NCBI RefSeq assembly: GCF_009846885.1
Contig: NZ_WUWM01000011.1
Coordinates: 1 to 64,000, forward strand
Length of the DNA: 64,000 nucleotides
Reading direction: 5' to 3'
Source of the DNA: Paenibacillus puerhi
GTDB taxonomy: Bacteria; Bacillota; Bacilli; Paenibacillales; NBRC-103111
The stretch's first letter is position 1, and each line of letters opens with the position of its first letter. The notes below the pieces were generated by a model that searched no databases, had not been told where the DNA came from, and saw only the letters and a program-made list of their open reading frames with translations. Shown piece by piece: positions 53,919 to 61,198 of this stretch. The translations under genes were made by a program, and so were the position numbers.

Positions 53919-53934
53919 GATATAAGCCCCCTAT

Positions 53935-53957
53935 GAAAATGATAATGATAATTATTC
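53935..53957. promoter_or_regulatory. Fur box upstream of the siderophore-uptake operon
   Basis: GAAAATGATAATGATAATTA with TTC matches the 7-1-7 Fur consensus TGATAATNATTATCA with few mismatches. It lies 17-39 bases before the ATG of the binding-protein gene, so it would overlap the operon promoter. Confidence 0.85.
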
Positions 53958-54029
53958 TTAACCAAGAATACTGGACGGGCTTAATATTTGTCCATGCACA
54001 AACTCACCGATCTCATGTCCTAATTCGTG

Positions 54030-54155
54030 TCAGTCCATGCCCTTTGAATACCCATAAATGGGAAAACCGCCCGTGTCACTCCACCGGACGGTCCTGCCAC
54101 TTTCGAGATACGAATAGACGGATTCGCCGTCGTACACGACGAACACGCTAACCAT
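54030..54155 (-). CDS. Small coupled ORF after the deacetylase gene, 41 aa
   Basis: ATG 54155-54153 overlaps the stop codon region of the deacetylase gene (TAG at 54150-54148 in the other frame), and the frame ends in TGA at 54030-54032. The 41 residues (MVSVFVVYDGESVYSYLESG, then RTVRWSDTGGFPIYGY) look protein-like, with a strand-rich pattern and no low complexity. The overlap suggests translational coupling. I know no family. It lies under the usual length cutoff. Confidence 0.5.
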   Translation of the reverse strand: MVSVFVVYDGESVYSYLESGRTVRWSDTGGFPIYGYSKGMD

Positions 54156-55209
54156 CCAGCTTGCTCGCCCACTGCTTCAAGCTGTCCTGTCCATTCACGT
54201 AGATTCGTTTAAGCTGAAGAGGCGCTTGCCTGGAGGTAGCCAAGCCCTGCTCGATGGTGAAAGCATATCGGAAGCCCTGTTCCTTCAGGATCGCCAGCGT
54301 CTCCTTGTTGAAGTCCCCATACGGGTAACAGAACGCCACGGACTTAACACCAAGCTTTTCTTCGATTAGCCGGCTGGCCTCCGTGATCTCTTCCCTTTGT
54401 CTCGCGGCAGAGAGCTTGGAAAGCCTCGGATGCGTCATGCCATGCGGCTGAATATCCCATCCCGCTTCCTTCATCTCCCCGGCCTGCTCCCAGGTTACAT
54501 ACCCCGGTTCCCCCACCGCTCCGGGCGACATAAACAAGGTCGCGGGAAAGCCATATTGCTTCAGAATGGGCATAGCCAGCTCATAATTATCCGTATAGCC
54601 ATCATCGAAGGTGAGCAGCACCGGCTTATCCGGCTTGACGCTTTTACGCTCTAGGATGAGCATAAAGTCAGCCATAGTGACCGGCGTATAACCTTCCTTG
54701 GCCAGATACGCCATCTGGCTGGCCAATAGCTCCGGGTCAAGCACAAGCGTGCTGCCCGGCTTCTTGCCAATGCTGTGATAGTTAAGCACCGGTATCGCAA
54801 TGACCGGCGCCTCGGAGGCGGCTTCGGCTTGCAGCGTCTTGACGGGCTCGGCCGCGATTGCCTTCGGACCTGTTGCTTCGGCCAACCCTCCGGGGGCTGG
54901 TTCCACCTCTTTGGGCCTTTCAGGCTCTTCTACCCCGACGGGTAGAGCTCCTGCGAGCACGGGCTCGGCCAGTTCGGATTCGCCTGTAAAGGCGCTGAAG
55001 CGAGCTGACGAACCCGGTTCATGAACGGAGGTTTCACGCCCGTTAGGTTCATGACGGGTCTCTCGGGAGGAATGCGGCTGAAAGACATGTAGAGCGGGCA
55101 TATCCGGATCGGCATATTCCTTAGAGTCGACAGCTACCAGGGAACAGCCTTGGAGCAAAATAACGAGAGCGGTGAGTAGACAAGCGATGTGGACCGACCA
55201 TCGGTTCAT
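54148..55209 (-). CDS. Polysaccharide deacetylase lipoprotein (NodB domain)
   Basis: 353 residues. A lipoprotein signal ends LVILLQGCSLV (Cys22). A low-complexity linker rich in Glu, Pro and Ala runs to about residue 130. Then comes a NodB homology domain: VLNYHSI, LLTFDDGYTDNYELAMPIL (motif 1 with the two Asp), PHGMTHPRLS (motif 2, His-x3-His) and AFCYPYGDFNKETLAIL. It probably deacetylates a surface N-acetylglucosamine polymer. ATG at 55209 has GGGGAAGGGGG upstream. The stop overlaps a 41-aa ORF. Confidence 0.93.
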   Translation of the reverse strand: MNRWSVHIACLLTALVILLQGCSLVAVDSKEYADPDMPALHVFQPHSSRETRHEPNGRETSVHEPGSSARFSAFTGESELAEPVLAGALPVGVEEPERPKEVEPAPGGLAEATGPKAIAAEPVKTLQAEAASEAPVIAIPVLNYHSIGKKPGSTLVLDPELLASQMAYLAKEGYTPVTMADFMLILERKSVKPDKPVLLTFDDGYTDNYELAMPILKQYGFPATLFMSPGAVGEPGYVTWEQAGEMKEAGWDIQPHGMTHPRLSKLSAARQREEITEASRLIEEKLGVKSVAFCYPYGDFNKETLAILKEQGFRYAFTIEQGLATSRQAPLQLKRIYVNGQDSLKQWASKLDG

Positions 55210-55416
55210 GGGTCAGTGCCCCCTTCCCCATTCTATAGGCCTATATATATCCCGTTTCTCCTCCGAACATACATGGAAGCGCTTTACTTTCTTCGGCCGA
55301 CAAATAATCGATCCCGGAAAGAAGGGTAAGAAGCGATTACCCTCCCAAACCGAACCCCGTAAATATTTCATATCATTAATTATTTATCCAACTAATAAAC
55401 TATCCTTTAACCAAAA

Positions 55417-56331
55417 CTACTTGGATTTAGATTTCTCCCTCTTCTCTCCGTTCTCCTTCTTTTTCTTGCCGAAAAAGGGAAAAGACAAGGCGAAGGATTT
55501 GCACGGCGGCTTTGTCTGTCCCGTTCGCATAAAATGGAGCGTCGCATTGATCTCCCCGCCGAGCAAAATAATCATACTCGACAGATACAGCCAGATCAGT
55601 AAGACGATGATCCCCCCGAGACTGCCGTAGGTTTTGGTGTAGTTGCCAAATTGATTGACATAAAAGGAGAACAACAGGGATACGGCTATCCAGCCGAACG
55701 TGGCAAAGGCCGCTCCCGGAATCACTCCCTTGAATTTCAATCGCACATTAGGCAAATAGGCGTAGACAAGCACGAATAATATCCAGAGTACGACCAAAGG
55801 AATGACATATTGAAGCACTCCCCACAGCAGCGAAAAATCCGACTCAATATGTACAAGCTTGTAAATCCATTCCCCGATCATCTTTCCGAAAACCAGCGTA
55901 ACGAAGCTGAGCATAATCGCTACAGCAAGCCCTACTGTAGCCAATAAGGACAGCAGCCGAACAAGCCAGAAGGGCCTGTTTTCTTCCTGGTCATAGGCTT
56001 TATTAATGCCCTTAATAATTGCATTGACTCCATTCGAGGCCGACCAGACCGTCGCAATAAGACCAAAGGAAAGCAGCGATCCGCTTTTCGCCCCCTCGAT
56101 TTCATCCAATACGCCTGCGATCATCCGATAGGACATTTCCGGCAAAATCAGGGCCAGTCTCTCGATCGCATCGGTCGTACCGATATCGGTAAAGCTAAGT
56201 ACCGCTCCTGAGAAGATCAGAAACGGGAAAAACGATAAAATCAGGTAATACGTCAATTGGGCCGACAAGGCCGGCAAATCATCGTCTTCAAAACGACAGA
56301 TAATCGTTTGTATGAAATCCCAAATTTTCAT
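55417..56331 (-). CDS. YihY/BrkB-family inner-membrane protein
   Basis: 304 residues from ATG 56331 (MKIWDFIQTIICRFE), with GGAAGGGGAAGG upstream. Six membrane helices are predicted. DLPALSAQLTYYLILSFFPFLIF and GVNAIIKGINKAYDQEENRPFW are the hallmarks, with YVNQFGNYTKTYGSLGGIIVLLIWLYLSSMIILLGGEINA at the end. The C-terminal about 30 residues are strongly basic (GKKKKENGEKREKSKSK). The function of the family is uncertain (formerly mis-called ribonuclease BN). Confidence 0.92.
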   Translation of the reverse strand: MKIWDFIQTIICRFEDDDLPALSAQLTYYLILSFFPFLIFSGAVLSFTDIGTTDAIERLALILPEMSYRMIAGVLDEIEGAKSGSLLSFGLIATVWSASNGVNAIIKGINKAYDQEENRPFWLVRLLSLLATVGLAVAIMLSFVTLVFGKMIGEWIYKLVHIESDFSLLWGVLQYVIPLVVLWILFVLVYAYLPNVRLKFKGVIPGAAFATFGWIAVSLLFSFYVNQFGNYTKTYGSLGGIIVLLIWLYLSSMIILLGGEINATLHFMRTGQTKPPCKSFALSFPFFGKKKKENGEKREKSKSK

Positions 56332-56438
56332 AAGCGTCCTTCCCCTTCCTGTCCAGTTCCCGGCTTTTACCAGCATGGGCCGGAATGCTAATTTTATTCA
56401 AGAATAACCGAATTCGCGGATATTGACGCAAAATAACC

Positions 56439-56460
56439 GGTTCCAGGGGAACCGGCTTAA
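56439..56460 (-). terminator. Probable terminator after helD
   Basis: On the minus strand AGCCGGTTCC and GGAACCGGTT pair across a short loop, with TTATTTTG after the stem. It lies 73 bases after the helD stop codon. Confidence 0.7.
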
Positions 56461-56532
56461 CGTAAAGACCGATAGTTGGGCGTGTGTATCGGTGAGAGAC
56501 TCTCGGTAACTGAGCGGTTATTTCTACTCGGC

Positions 56533-58896
56533 CTAGGCGTCCATACGGACAACCGAATACGTGTCGGCTGGCGCATCCTTGATGAAGGGACTGAACTCGC
56601 CCGTACAGTAAAGATGAAGCTCATGCATGGCTCGCGTACATGCGGTATAGAACAGCCTCCGCTCGGATTCGCGGCCATAGCTTTCCTGTGAAGCGTTATA
56701 AAGCAGGACGGCATCGAACTCTACGCCTTTAGCCAGATAGGCGGGGATGACGACCATGCCCTGCTCGAAGGTCACGGTCTCCATACCGACCAGCCTGACC
56801 GGCAGCCGGTCCTTCAGATAGGCGTAAACCGAACGGCTCTCTTCGATGGTTTTGCATAGCACCGCCAAGGTAGAATGGCCTTCTTCTCGAAGCGCCTCCA
56901 GCTTCTGCACGACTAGCTCCAGTTGCTGTCTGGCATCTGCAGCCACGGTAACGACCGGTCTACTCCCGTCGCGGTTGAACGGCTCGATAGAAGCTCCGTT
57001 CGGCATCATGCCCCGGGTGAAATCAACGATTTGCCGGGTAGAGCGGTAGCTTTTGCTGAACATCACGGTTTGAGTGCGTTCCTCACCGAACCGCTGCACC
57101 AGATCGCGGAAGCCGTCGCTTTCAGCCGCCTGAACATGGATCGCCTGGTTCCAGTCTCCGAGCACCGTCCATCTCGCGGAGGGGAACATCTGAAGCAAAT
57201 ATGCAGTCTGTATAGGGGAGTAATCCTGAGCTTCATCGATAAAGACATGGCGAACCTTCAGATTACGGTGGCTGCCCTCAAGACGATCCTTCAGCAGCAC
57301 ATACGACGTGGCATCCTCGTTAGGAAGCTCACCGCTTGCGAGCCGTACGGCCGTATCCGCACAGATGGCCGGCCATTCTTCGGGAATCGCCGCATGCGGG
57401 GCAATCTTGCCGGCCAGATGCGGATCTTGGAACAATGCCATATAGGTGGCCGGCAGATCCACAAAGGAAAGTCGCTTGACCTCCCGGCGAAGCGGCTTAT
57501 AGTGTTCATTCACGACCATAGCCGCGAGCGTCGCCTTCTCCTTCTCGAAGTCATCGAAGGTGTCCTCGGTGTACTGTTTTTGCCCTCTAAGCCGGTTATA
57601 GGCTTCCAGATAAGCATCCCTGTCAAGCAGCTCGATCTCTTCCTCGACCCACGGCGCATGGCGTTCGGCCTTGGCGAATTGCTTAAGCTGCTGCCGCATC
57701 CATTCCGCCAGATCAAGCAGTCGGTTCGGTATCGACCAGTTCGATTCATACGCGTAGAACCGGCTTCGTATCGCGGCTGCGGATAACAGCTCCCTACCGC
57801 GGAAGGAGATGCTCTTGAATACGATCCCGTCGGTCTTCAACCACGAGACGTAGGCTTCCATTACATCCAGAAACGCCATACTGGCCTTGAAACGAATGCC
57901 GGCCCTGCGGGCTTCGTATTCAGGCTGCATCATGGCCGTCAGCGAGTACTCAAGCTGCTCGAACGGATTTTCGACCTGGAAAGCCGCTCCCACCCGATGC
58001 TCGACATATTCCTGAAACGTCGTCTGCTGCATATTCTCTTCTCCGAGTTCGGGCAGCACGGTAGAAACGTAGCTGTTGAACATAGGGTTAGGGGAGAACA
58101 GCAGGATATGCTCAGCGCTAAGCGTCTCACGGTAACGGTACAACAGATAAGCCACGCGCTGCAGAGCGGCCGATGTCTTGCCGCTTCCCGCCGCCCCCTG
58201 GACCACAAGCAGCCGGCTGGACGTATCCCGGATCACCTGGTTTTGTTCCCGCTGGATCGTAGCGACGATACTCTTCATCTGAGCGTCGGACTGCTTGCCC
58301 AGAACCTGCTGAAGCAGCTCGTCGCCGATCGTAATCCCCGTGTCGAACAGACTGCGGATCTCCCCGTCGCGAATGATATATTGGCGCTTCAGCTCCATGA
58401 CTCCTTCGATAGAACCCGACGGCGTATCATAAGCCGCCTCTCCCGGGGCAAAGTCATAGTACATCCCGGACACAGGAGCTCGCCAATCATAGATCAGGAA
58501 GGTTTCCCCGCTGTCGTCAAGCAAGGACCCGATCCCGATATAAATGCGCTCCGAAGCCGTCTCACCCTGCTCCACAAAGTCAATGCGTCCGAAATAGGGA
58601 GTATCCTTCAGGCGCACCAGCACGTCAAGCTGCGCTCGCGCATGGCGGTGGCTCCGCTCCCGTTCGGATAGAACCTCGGCTTGCTGCTTCATACTTGCAA
58701 ACGTTTCGGCCGCTTCCGCCGCATCCTCGAAGTTGACGGTCACATCATCCCAAAATTCTTTGCGGATGGTGACGATTTCCGTCCTGACCTCGCCGAGCTG
58801 CTCCTGCAGCAAAGCGATCCGCTCGCGGATGCATCCCGCTACCTCACGCACACGTTCCTGCTCCTCCAACCAATCCGGGTGTACGTTCGACCTCAT
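56533..58896 (-). CDS. helD: HelD-type RNA polymerase recycling helicase
   Basis: 787 residues. HelD is a UvrD/Rep-related ATPase that removes stalled RNA polymerase from DNA. The N-terminal about 100 residues form an antiparallel coiled coil (VREVAGCIRERIALLQEQLG to ALLD-like part), expected to enter the secondary channel. IYDWRAPVSGMYYDFAPGEA is typical of HelD. Walker A is QGAAGSGKTSAALQRVAYLLY (about 233-253); motif II is FIDEAQDYSPIQ; motif III is LGDWNQAIH; later motifs are FSKSYRSTRQI and a C-terminal TACTRAMHELHLY. ATG 58896 has AAAGGAG. Class I (Bacillota) HelD is expected. Confidence 0.94.
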   Translation of the reverse strand: MRSNVHPDWLEEQERVREVAGCIRERIALLQEQLGEVRTEIVTIRKEFWDDVTVNFEDAAEAAETFASMKQQAEVLSERERSHRHARAQLDVLVRLKDTPYFGRIDFVEQGETASERIYIGIGSLLDDSGETFLIYDWRAPVSGMYYDFAPGEAAYDTPSGSIEGVMELKRQYIIRDGEIRSLFDTGITIGDELLQQVLGKQSDAQMKSIVATIQREQNQVIRDTSSRLLVVQGAAGSGKTSAALQRVAYLLYRYRETLSAEHILLFSPNPMFNSYVSTVLPELGEENMQQTTFQEYVEHRVGAAFQVENPFEQLEYSLTAMMQPEYEARRAGIRFKASMAFLDVMEAYVSWLKTDGIVFKSISFRGRELLSAAAIRSRFYAYESNWSIPNRLLDLAEWMRQQLKQFAKAERHAPWVEEEIELLDRDAYLEAYNRLRGQKQYTEDTFDDFEKEKATLAAMVVNEHYKPLRREVKRLSFVDLPATYMALFQDPHLAGKIAPHAAIPEEWPAICADTAVRLASGELPNEDATSYVLLKDRLEGSHRNLKVRHVFIDEAQDYSPIQTAYLLQMFPSARWTVLGDWNQAIHVQAAESDGFRDLVQRFGEERTQTVMFSKSYRSTRQIVDFTRGMMPNGASIEPFNRDGSRPVVTVAADARQQLELVVQKLEALREEGHSTLAVLCKTIEESRSVYAYLKDRLPVRLVGMETVTFEQGMVVIPAYLAKGVEFDAVLLYNASQESYGRESERRLFYTACTRAMHELHLYCTGEFSPFIKDAPADTYSVVRMDA

Positions 58897-58930
58897 CTCT
58901 TGTGCTCCTTTACCAAATCAATAGGATCTC

Positions 58931-58960
58931 TTGACAATTGCTATTGGATTGTGATAAGAT
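58931..58960 (+). promoter_or_regulatory. Consensus-like promoter pointing rightward
   Basis: TTGACA (58931-58936) and TAAGAT (58955-58960) are 18 bases apart on the plus strand, close to sigma-A consensus. No plus-strand gene follows; the strong terminator starts about five bases past the predicted start site. Confidence 0.55.
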
Positions 58961-58971
58961 ATTTATGTGAT

Positions 58972-59006
58972 CTACGTCCAAAATTTATTTTTTGGGCGTA
59001 GTTTTT
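58972..59006 (+). terminator. Strong intrinsic terminator right after the promoter
   Basis: CTACGTCC pairs with GGGCGTAG (8 bp, one G-T pair) and an A/T extension (AAAA with TTTT) lengthens the stem; TTTTTC and TATTTT follow on the plus strand. It would stop transcription about 40 bases after the promoter at 58931. It does not serve helD, whose transcription runs the other way. Confidence 0.75.
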
Positions 59007-59014
59007 CTATTTTA

Positions 59015-59182
59015 TCATGAATGAGTATGTAAATCAATTCCAACCTCGATGACTTGCTCGGGATGCGTTTCCCCGTTGGGGCCGAATAAGGAAATTTTCT
59101 TGCGATTATTTCCCAGGCAAGCGCAGCTTTCGCATTTTTCCGACACGCCGTATGGCTTCTGAATATAGACTTGTCGAGACAA
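59015..59182 (-). CDS. Small cysteine-rich protein, 55 aa, TTG start
   Basis: TTG at 59182 has AGGGAG eight bases upstream, and the frame ends in TGA at 59015-59017. The protein reads (M)SRQVYIQKPYGVSEKCESCA, then CLGNNRKKISLFGPNG and a C-terminal VIEVGIDLHTHS. Three cysteines in CESCAC and two histidines at the end could bind a metal ion. I recognise no family. It lies about 120 bases upstream of helD in the same direction, separated by the opposing promoter-terminator. Confidence 0.55.
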   Translation of the reverse strand: MSRQVYIQKPYGVSEKCESCACLGNNRKKISLFGPNGETHPEQVIEVGIDLHTHS

Positions 59183-59274
59183 ACCTGAAGCTCCCTATTT
59201 AGCCGCTGGCTTATCTAGGGGCTTCTTTCGTATTCAGAGCGCTTAACAAATAGGGATGCCTGGATATGCCAAAC

Positions 59275-59303
59275 ACCCGCTGTCAGCCGCAAGGCAACAG
59301 CGG
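59275..59303 (-). terminator. Hairpin after the Gfo/Idh/MocA gene
   Basis: CCCGCTGT and ACAGCGGG form an 8-bp stem; on the minus strand GTGTTTGG follows. It lies about 35 bases after the stop at 59340. Confidence 0.6.
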
Positions 59304-59339
59304 GCGGAGAAAAAGCTCAAAGGAATACGCTCGCAAGCT

Positions 59340-60266
59340 TTATCTGGAATTCAACTTAACCTGACCCCCCGTAGCAACACTTCGATTGGCCGCATCCAGA
59401 AACTTGATGATCTCTATCGTCTCTTCCAGCCTTACGTCGCACTGCCCCGTCTTGAACATGCGGATCACCCGCTCCAACAAACTCGCATAGTAGGGCTTGG
59501 CGTGACTGGCCATATGAGACAGCTTCGTACCGGCGGTCGTATGAATGGCTGCCGCATAGGACTGTCCGGGACGGCGACTGCCGCGTATCGTACCGATCCG
59601 GCCGTCCTCCCATATCCCCACGATCGAATCGCTGTCGCCGGAGCTGACCGCCGAAACCGACGAACAGCCCGGTCCCATGATCCGGTAAAGCATGTCCGCC
59701 GTGTGGATCCCGTACCAGTAGAAGCCGGATTGCGTCGGCTCGATCTGCATAGGACCGAAGCAGTCCGCGCCATGGATCTCCGCGCCATCTTCCACGGAGT
59801 CCAGCGATACCGTCAATGCCTCCGCATAGCGCAGTGCCGATGCGCTCATCACGGGAATGCGATGACGCTCCGCGAGCTCGGAGATACGCTCGGCAGCCTG
59901 AGGATCGACCGTCAACGGCTTGTCGATGAATACCGGCTTGCCGTAAGGCGCGACGGCCCGGAATTGCTCCTCATGCAGGCGACCGTCTGCGGTTATGAGC
60001 AGAATCGCATCCGCCTGCTCAGCCACCGCTTCAGGCGAGTCCAAGATGGCTGCGCCGTACTTCTCGCGCAGTTCGGCGGTAAAGCCCGCAACCCGATTGA
60101 TGCTGAGCGGAAAATCCGCCGAGCCACCTGGATAGGCAGCCACGACCTGGCCTCCATGCACGTGATAGGAATGCGTAGCATCGTTGAACAGCTCCGCGAA
60201 AGCCGGAGCATGCGAGGTATCCAGTCCGATCATGCCGATACGAATCGGTTGTTCCATGCTTGTCAA
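59340..60266 (-). CDS. Gfo/Idh/MocA-family oxidoreductase
   Basis: 308 residues. The N-terminal Rossmann region reads IRIGMIGLDTSHAPAFAELFND, with G-L-D-T-S-H in place of the usual GxGxxG, so NAD(P) binding may be altered. ADAILLITADGRLHEEQF and GKPVFIDKPLTVDPQ (the EKP-like IDKP motif) are family signatures. The TTG at 60266 has GGAGG eight bases upstream; ATG 60257 (MEQPIRIG) is the alternative. It overlaps functionally with the isomerase gene 48 bases upstream; the two are likely one unit that processes a sugar derivative. Confidence 0.88.
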   Translation of the reverse strand: MTSMEQPIRIGMIGLDTSHAPAFAELFNDATHSYHVHGGQVVAAYPGGSADFPLSINRVAGFTAELREKYGAAILDSPEAVAEQADAILLITADGRLHEEQFRAVAPYGKPVFIDKPLTVDPQAAERISELAERHRIPVMSASALRYAEALTVSLDSVEDGAEIHGADCFGPMQIEPTQSGFYWYGIHTADMLYRIMGPGCSSVSAVSSGDSDSIVGIWEDGRIGTIRGSRRPGQSYAAAIHTTAGTKLSHMASHAKPYYASLLERVIRMFKTGQCDVRLEETIEIIKFLDAANRSVATGGQVKLNSR

Positions 60267-60314
60267 TCTCTTTTCCTCCCTCTCCATCGGAAATCGAAAG
60301 TCTGCGCTCTGGGA

Positions 60315-61184
60315 TTACACGGACGCTTCCTCCCATAATCGCCGCGCATTCTCCAGCGCAATGCGCGCCCCGGTACGCGGTTCTTCCATCCCTTCGAACT
60401 CCAGAGAGACATAACCGTCATAGCCCGAGCTCTTCAGCGCCGAGATCACAGCAGGCGTGTCGATATCGCCCTGTCCGAAGATGGCCCCGCGCAAATAAGC
60501 CCCGTGGCTTGAGCGGAACCAGCCTTCCCCCGGATTGAAGGAAGCGGGGCGGCGGTAGAAGTCCTTCAGATGCACCATTGAGGCGTATGCCACATTATTC
60601 ATAACAGCGCTAACCGGGTCCTCGTCGACGCAAAGGAAGTTGCCGATGTCCAGCGTCGTTCTGAAGTTCGGCCGGTTCACCTCGATCACCAGCCGACGGA
60701 CGCGCTCGCTGTTCTGCACATAAAATCCATGATTCTCCAAACTGGTTGTCACTCCGCATGCAGCGGCATGATCCGCGATAAGCCGGCAGGCCTGGACCAG
60801 CCTCGGCAGGTCGGCTTCGAAGTTCTCCAGCGTCGTCTCCAGGATCGGGCGGGAGGCGACGTCATGACGCATCCGTGTCACGCCAAGCCGATGGGCGATG
60901 TCGACATGCTTGAGCGTTCTCTCGATTTCCTGTTCGTATTCTTGCTCGCTGGCTTTAACGAAGTTAGCACCTACGCAATAACCGGATATCTCAATGCCGA
61001 CTTCCTCCGCCGTACGGCGAATATCGTCGATAAGCTCGGGATTTTCCAGTAAGTTAAAACTGAGGGGAACAATCTCGACATGCTCTCCTCCATGCTCCGC
61101 CACCCAACGGATCGCGTCCGTAAGCGACATTTCATTCGTATGCAGCAAGCGGTGCAGGCTGTAAGTGCTGAGTCCCAATTTCAT
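60315..61184 (-). CDS. Sugar phosphate isomerase/epimerase (AP endonuclease 2-type TIM barrel)
   Basis: 289 residues. LGLSTYSLHRLL starts the TIM barrel; VEIVPLSFNLLENPEL, TSLENHGFYVQ (metal Glu), FRTTLDIGNFLCVDEDP (Asp), MVHLKDFYRRPASFNPGEGW (His) and YVSLEFEGMEEP (final Glu) outline the divalent-metal site. ATG at 61184 has AGGGAGGAAGC. It leads a pair with the oxidoreductase and begins 14 bases after the regulator gene, so all three may be one transcript. Confidence 0.9.
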   Translation of the reverse strand: MKLGLSTYSLHRLLHTNEMSLTDAIRWVAEHGGEHVEIVPLSFNLLENPELIDDIRRTAEEVGIEISGYCVGANFVKASEQEYEQEIERTLKHVDIAHRLGVTRMRHDVASRPILETTLENFEADLPRLVQACRLIADHAAACGVTTSLENHGFYVQNSERVRRLVIEVNRPNFRTTLDIGNFLCVDEDPVSAVMNNVAYASMVHLKDFYRRPASFNPGEGWFRSSHGAYLRGAIFGQGDIDTPAVISALKSSGYDGYVSLEFEGMEEPRTGARIALENARRLWEEASV

Positions 61185-61198
61185 GATAAGCTTCCTCC

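Noticed and set aside
59256..60338. 360-codon plus-strand ORF opposite the Gfo/Idh/MocA gene
   Set aside because: Arg- and His-rich antisense reading without motifs or ribosome site; the minus-strand gene is well supported.
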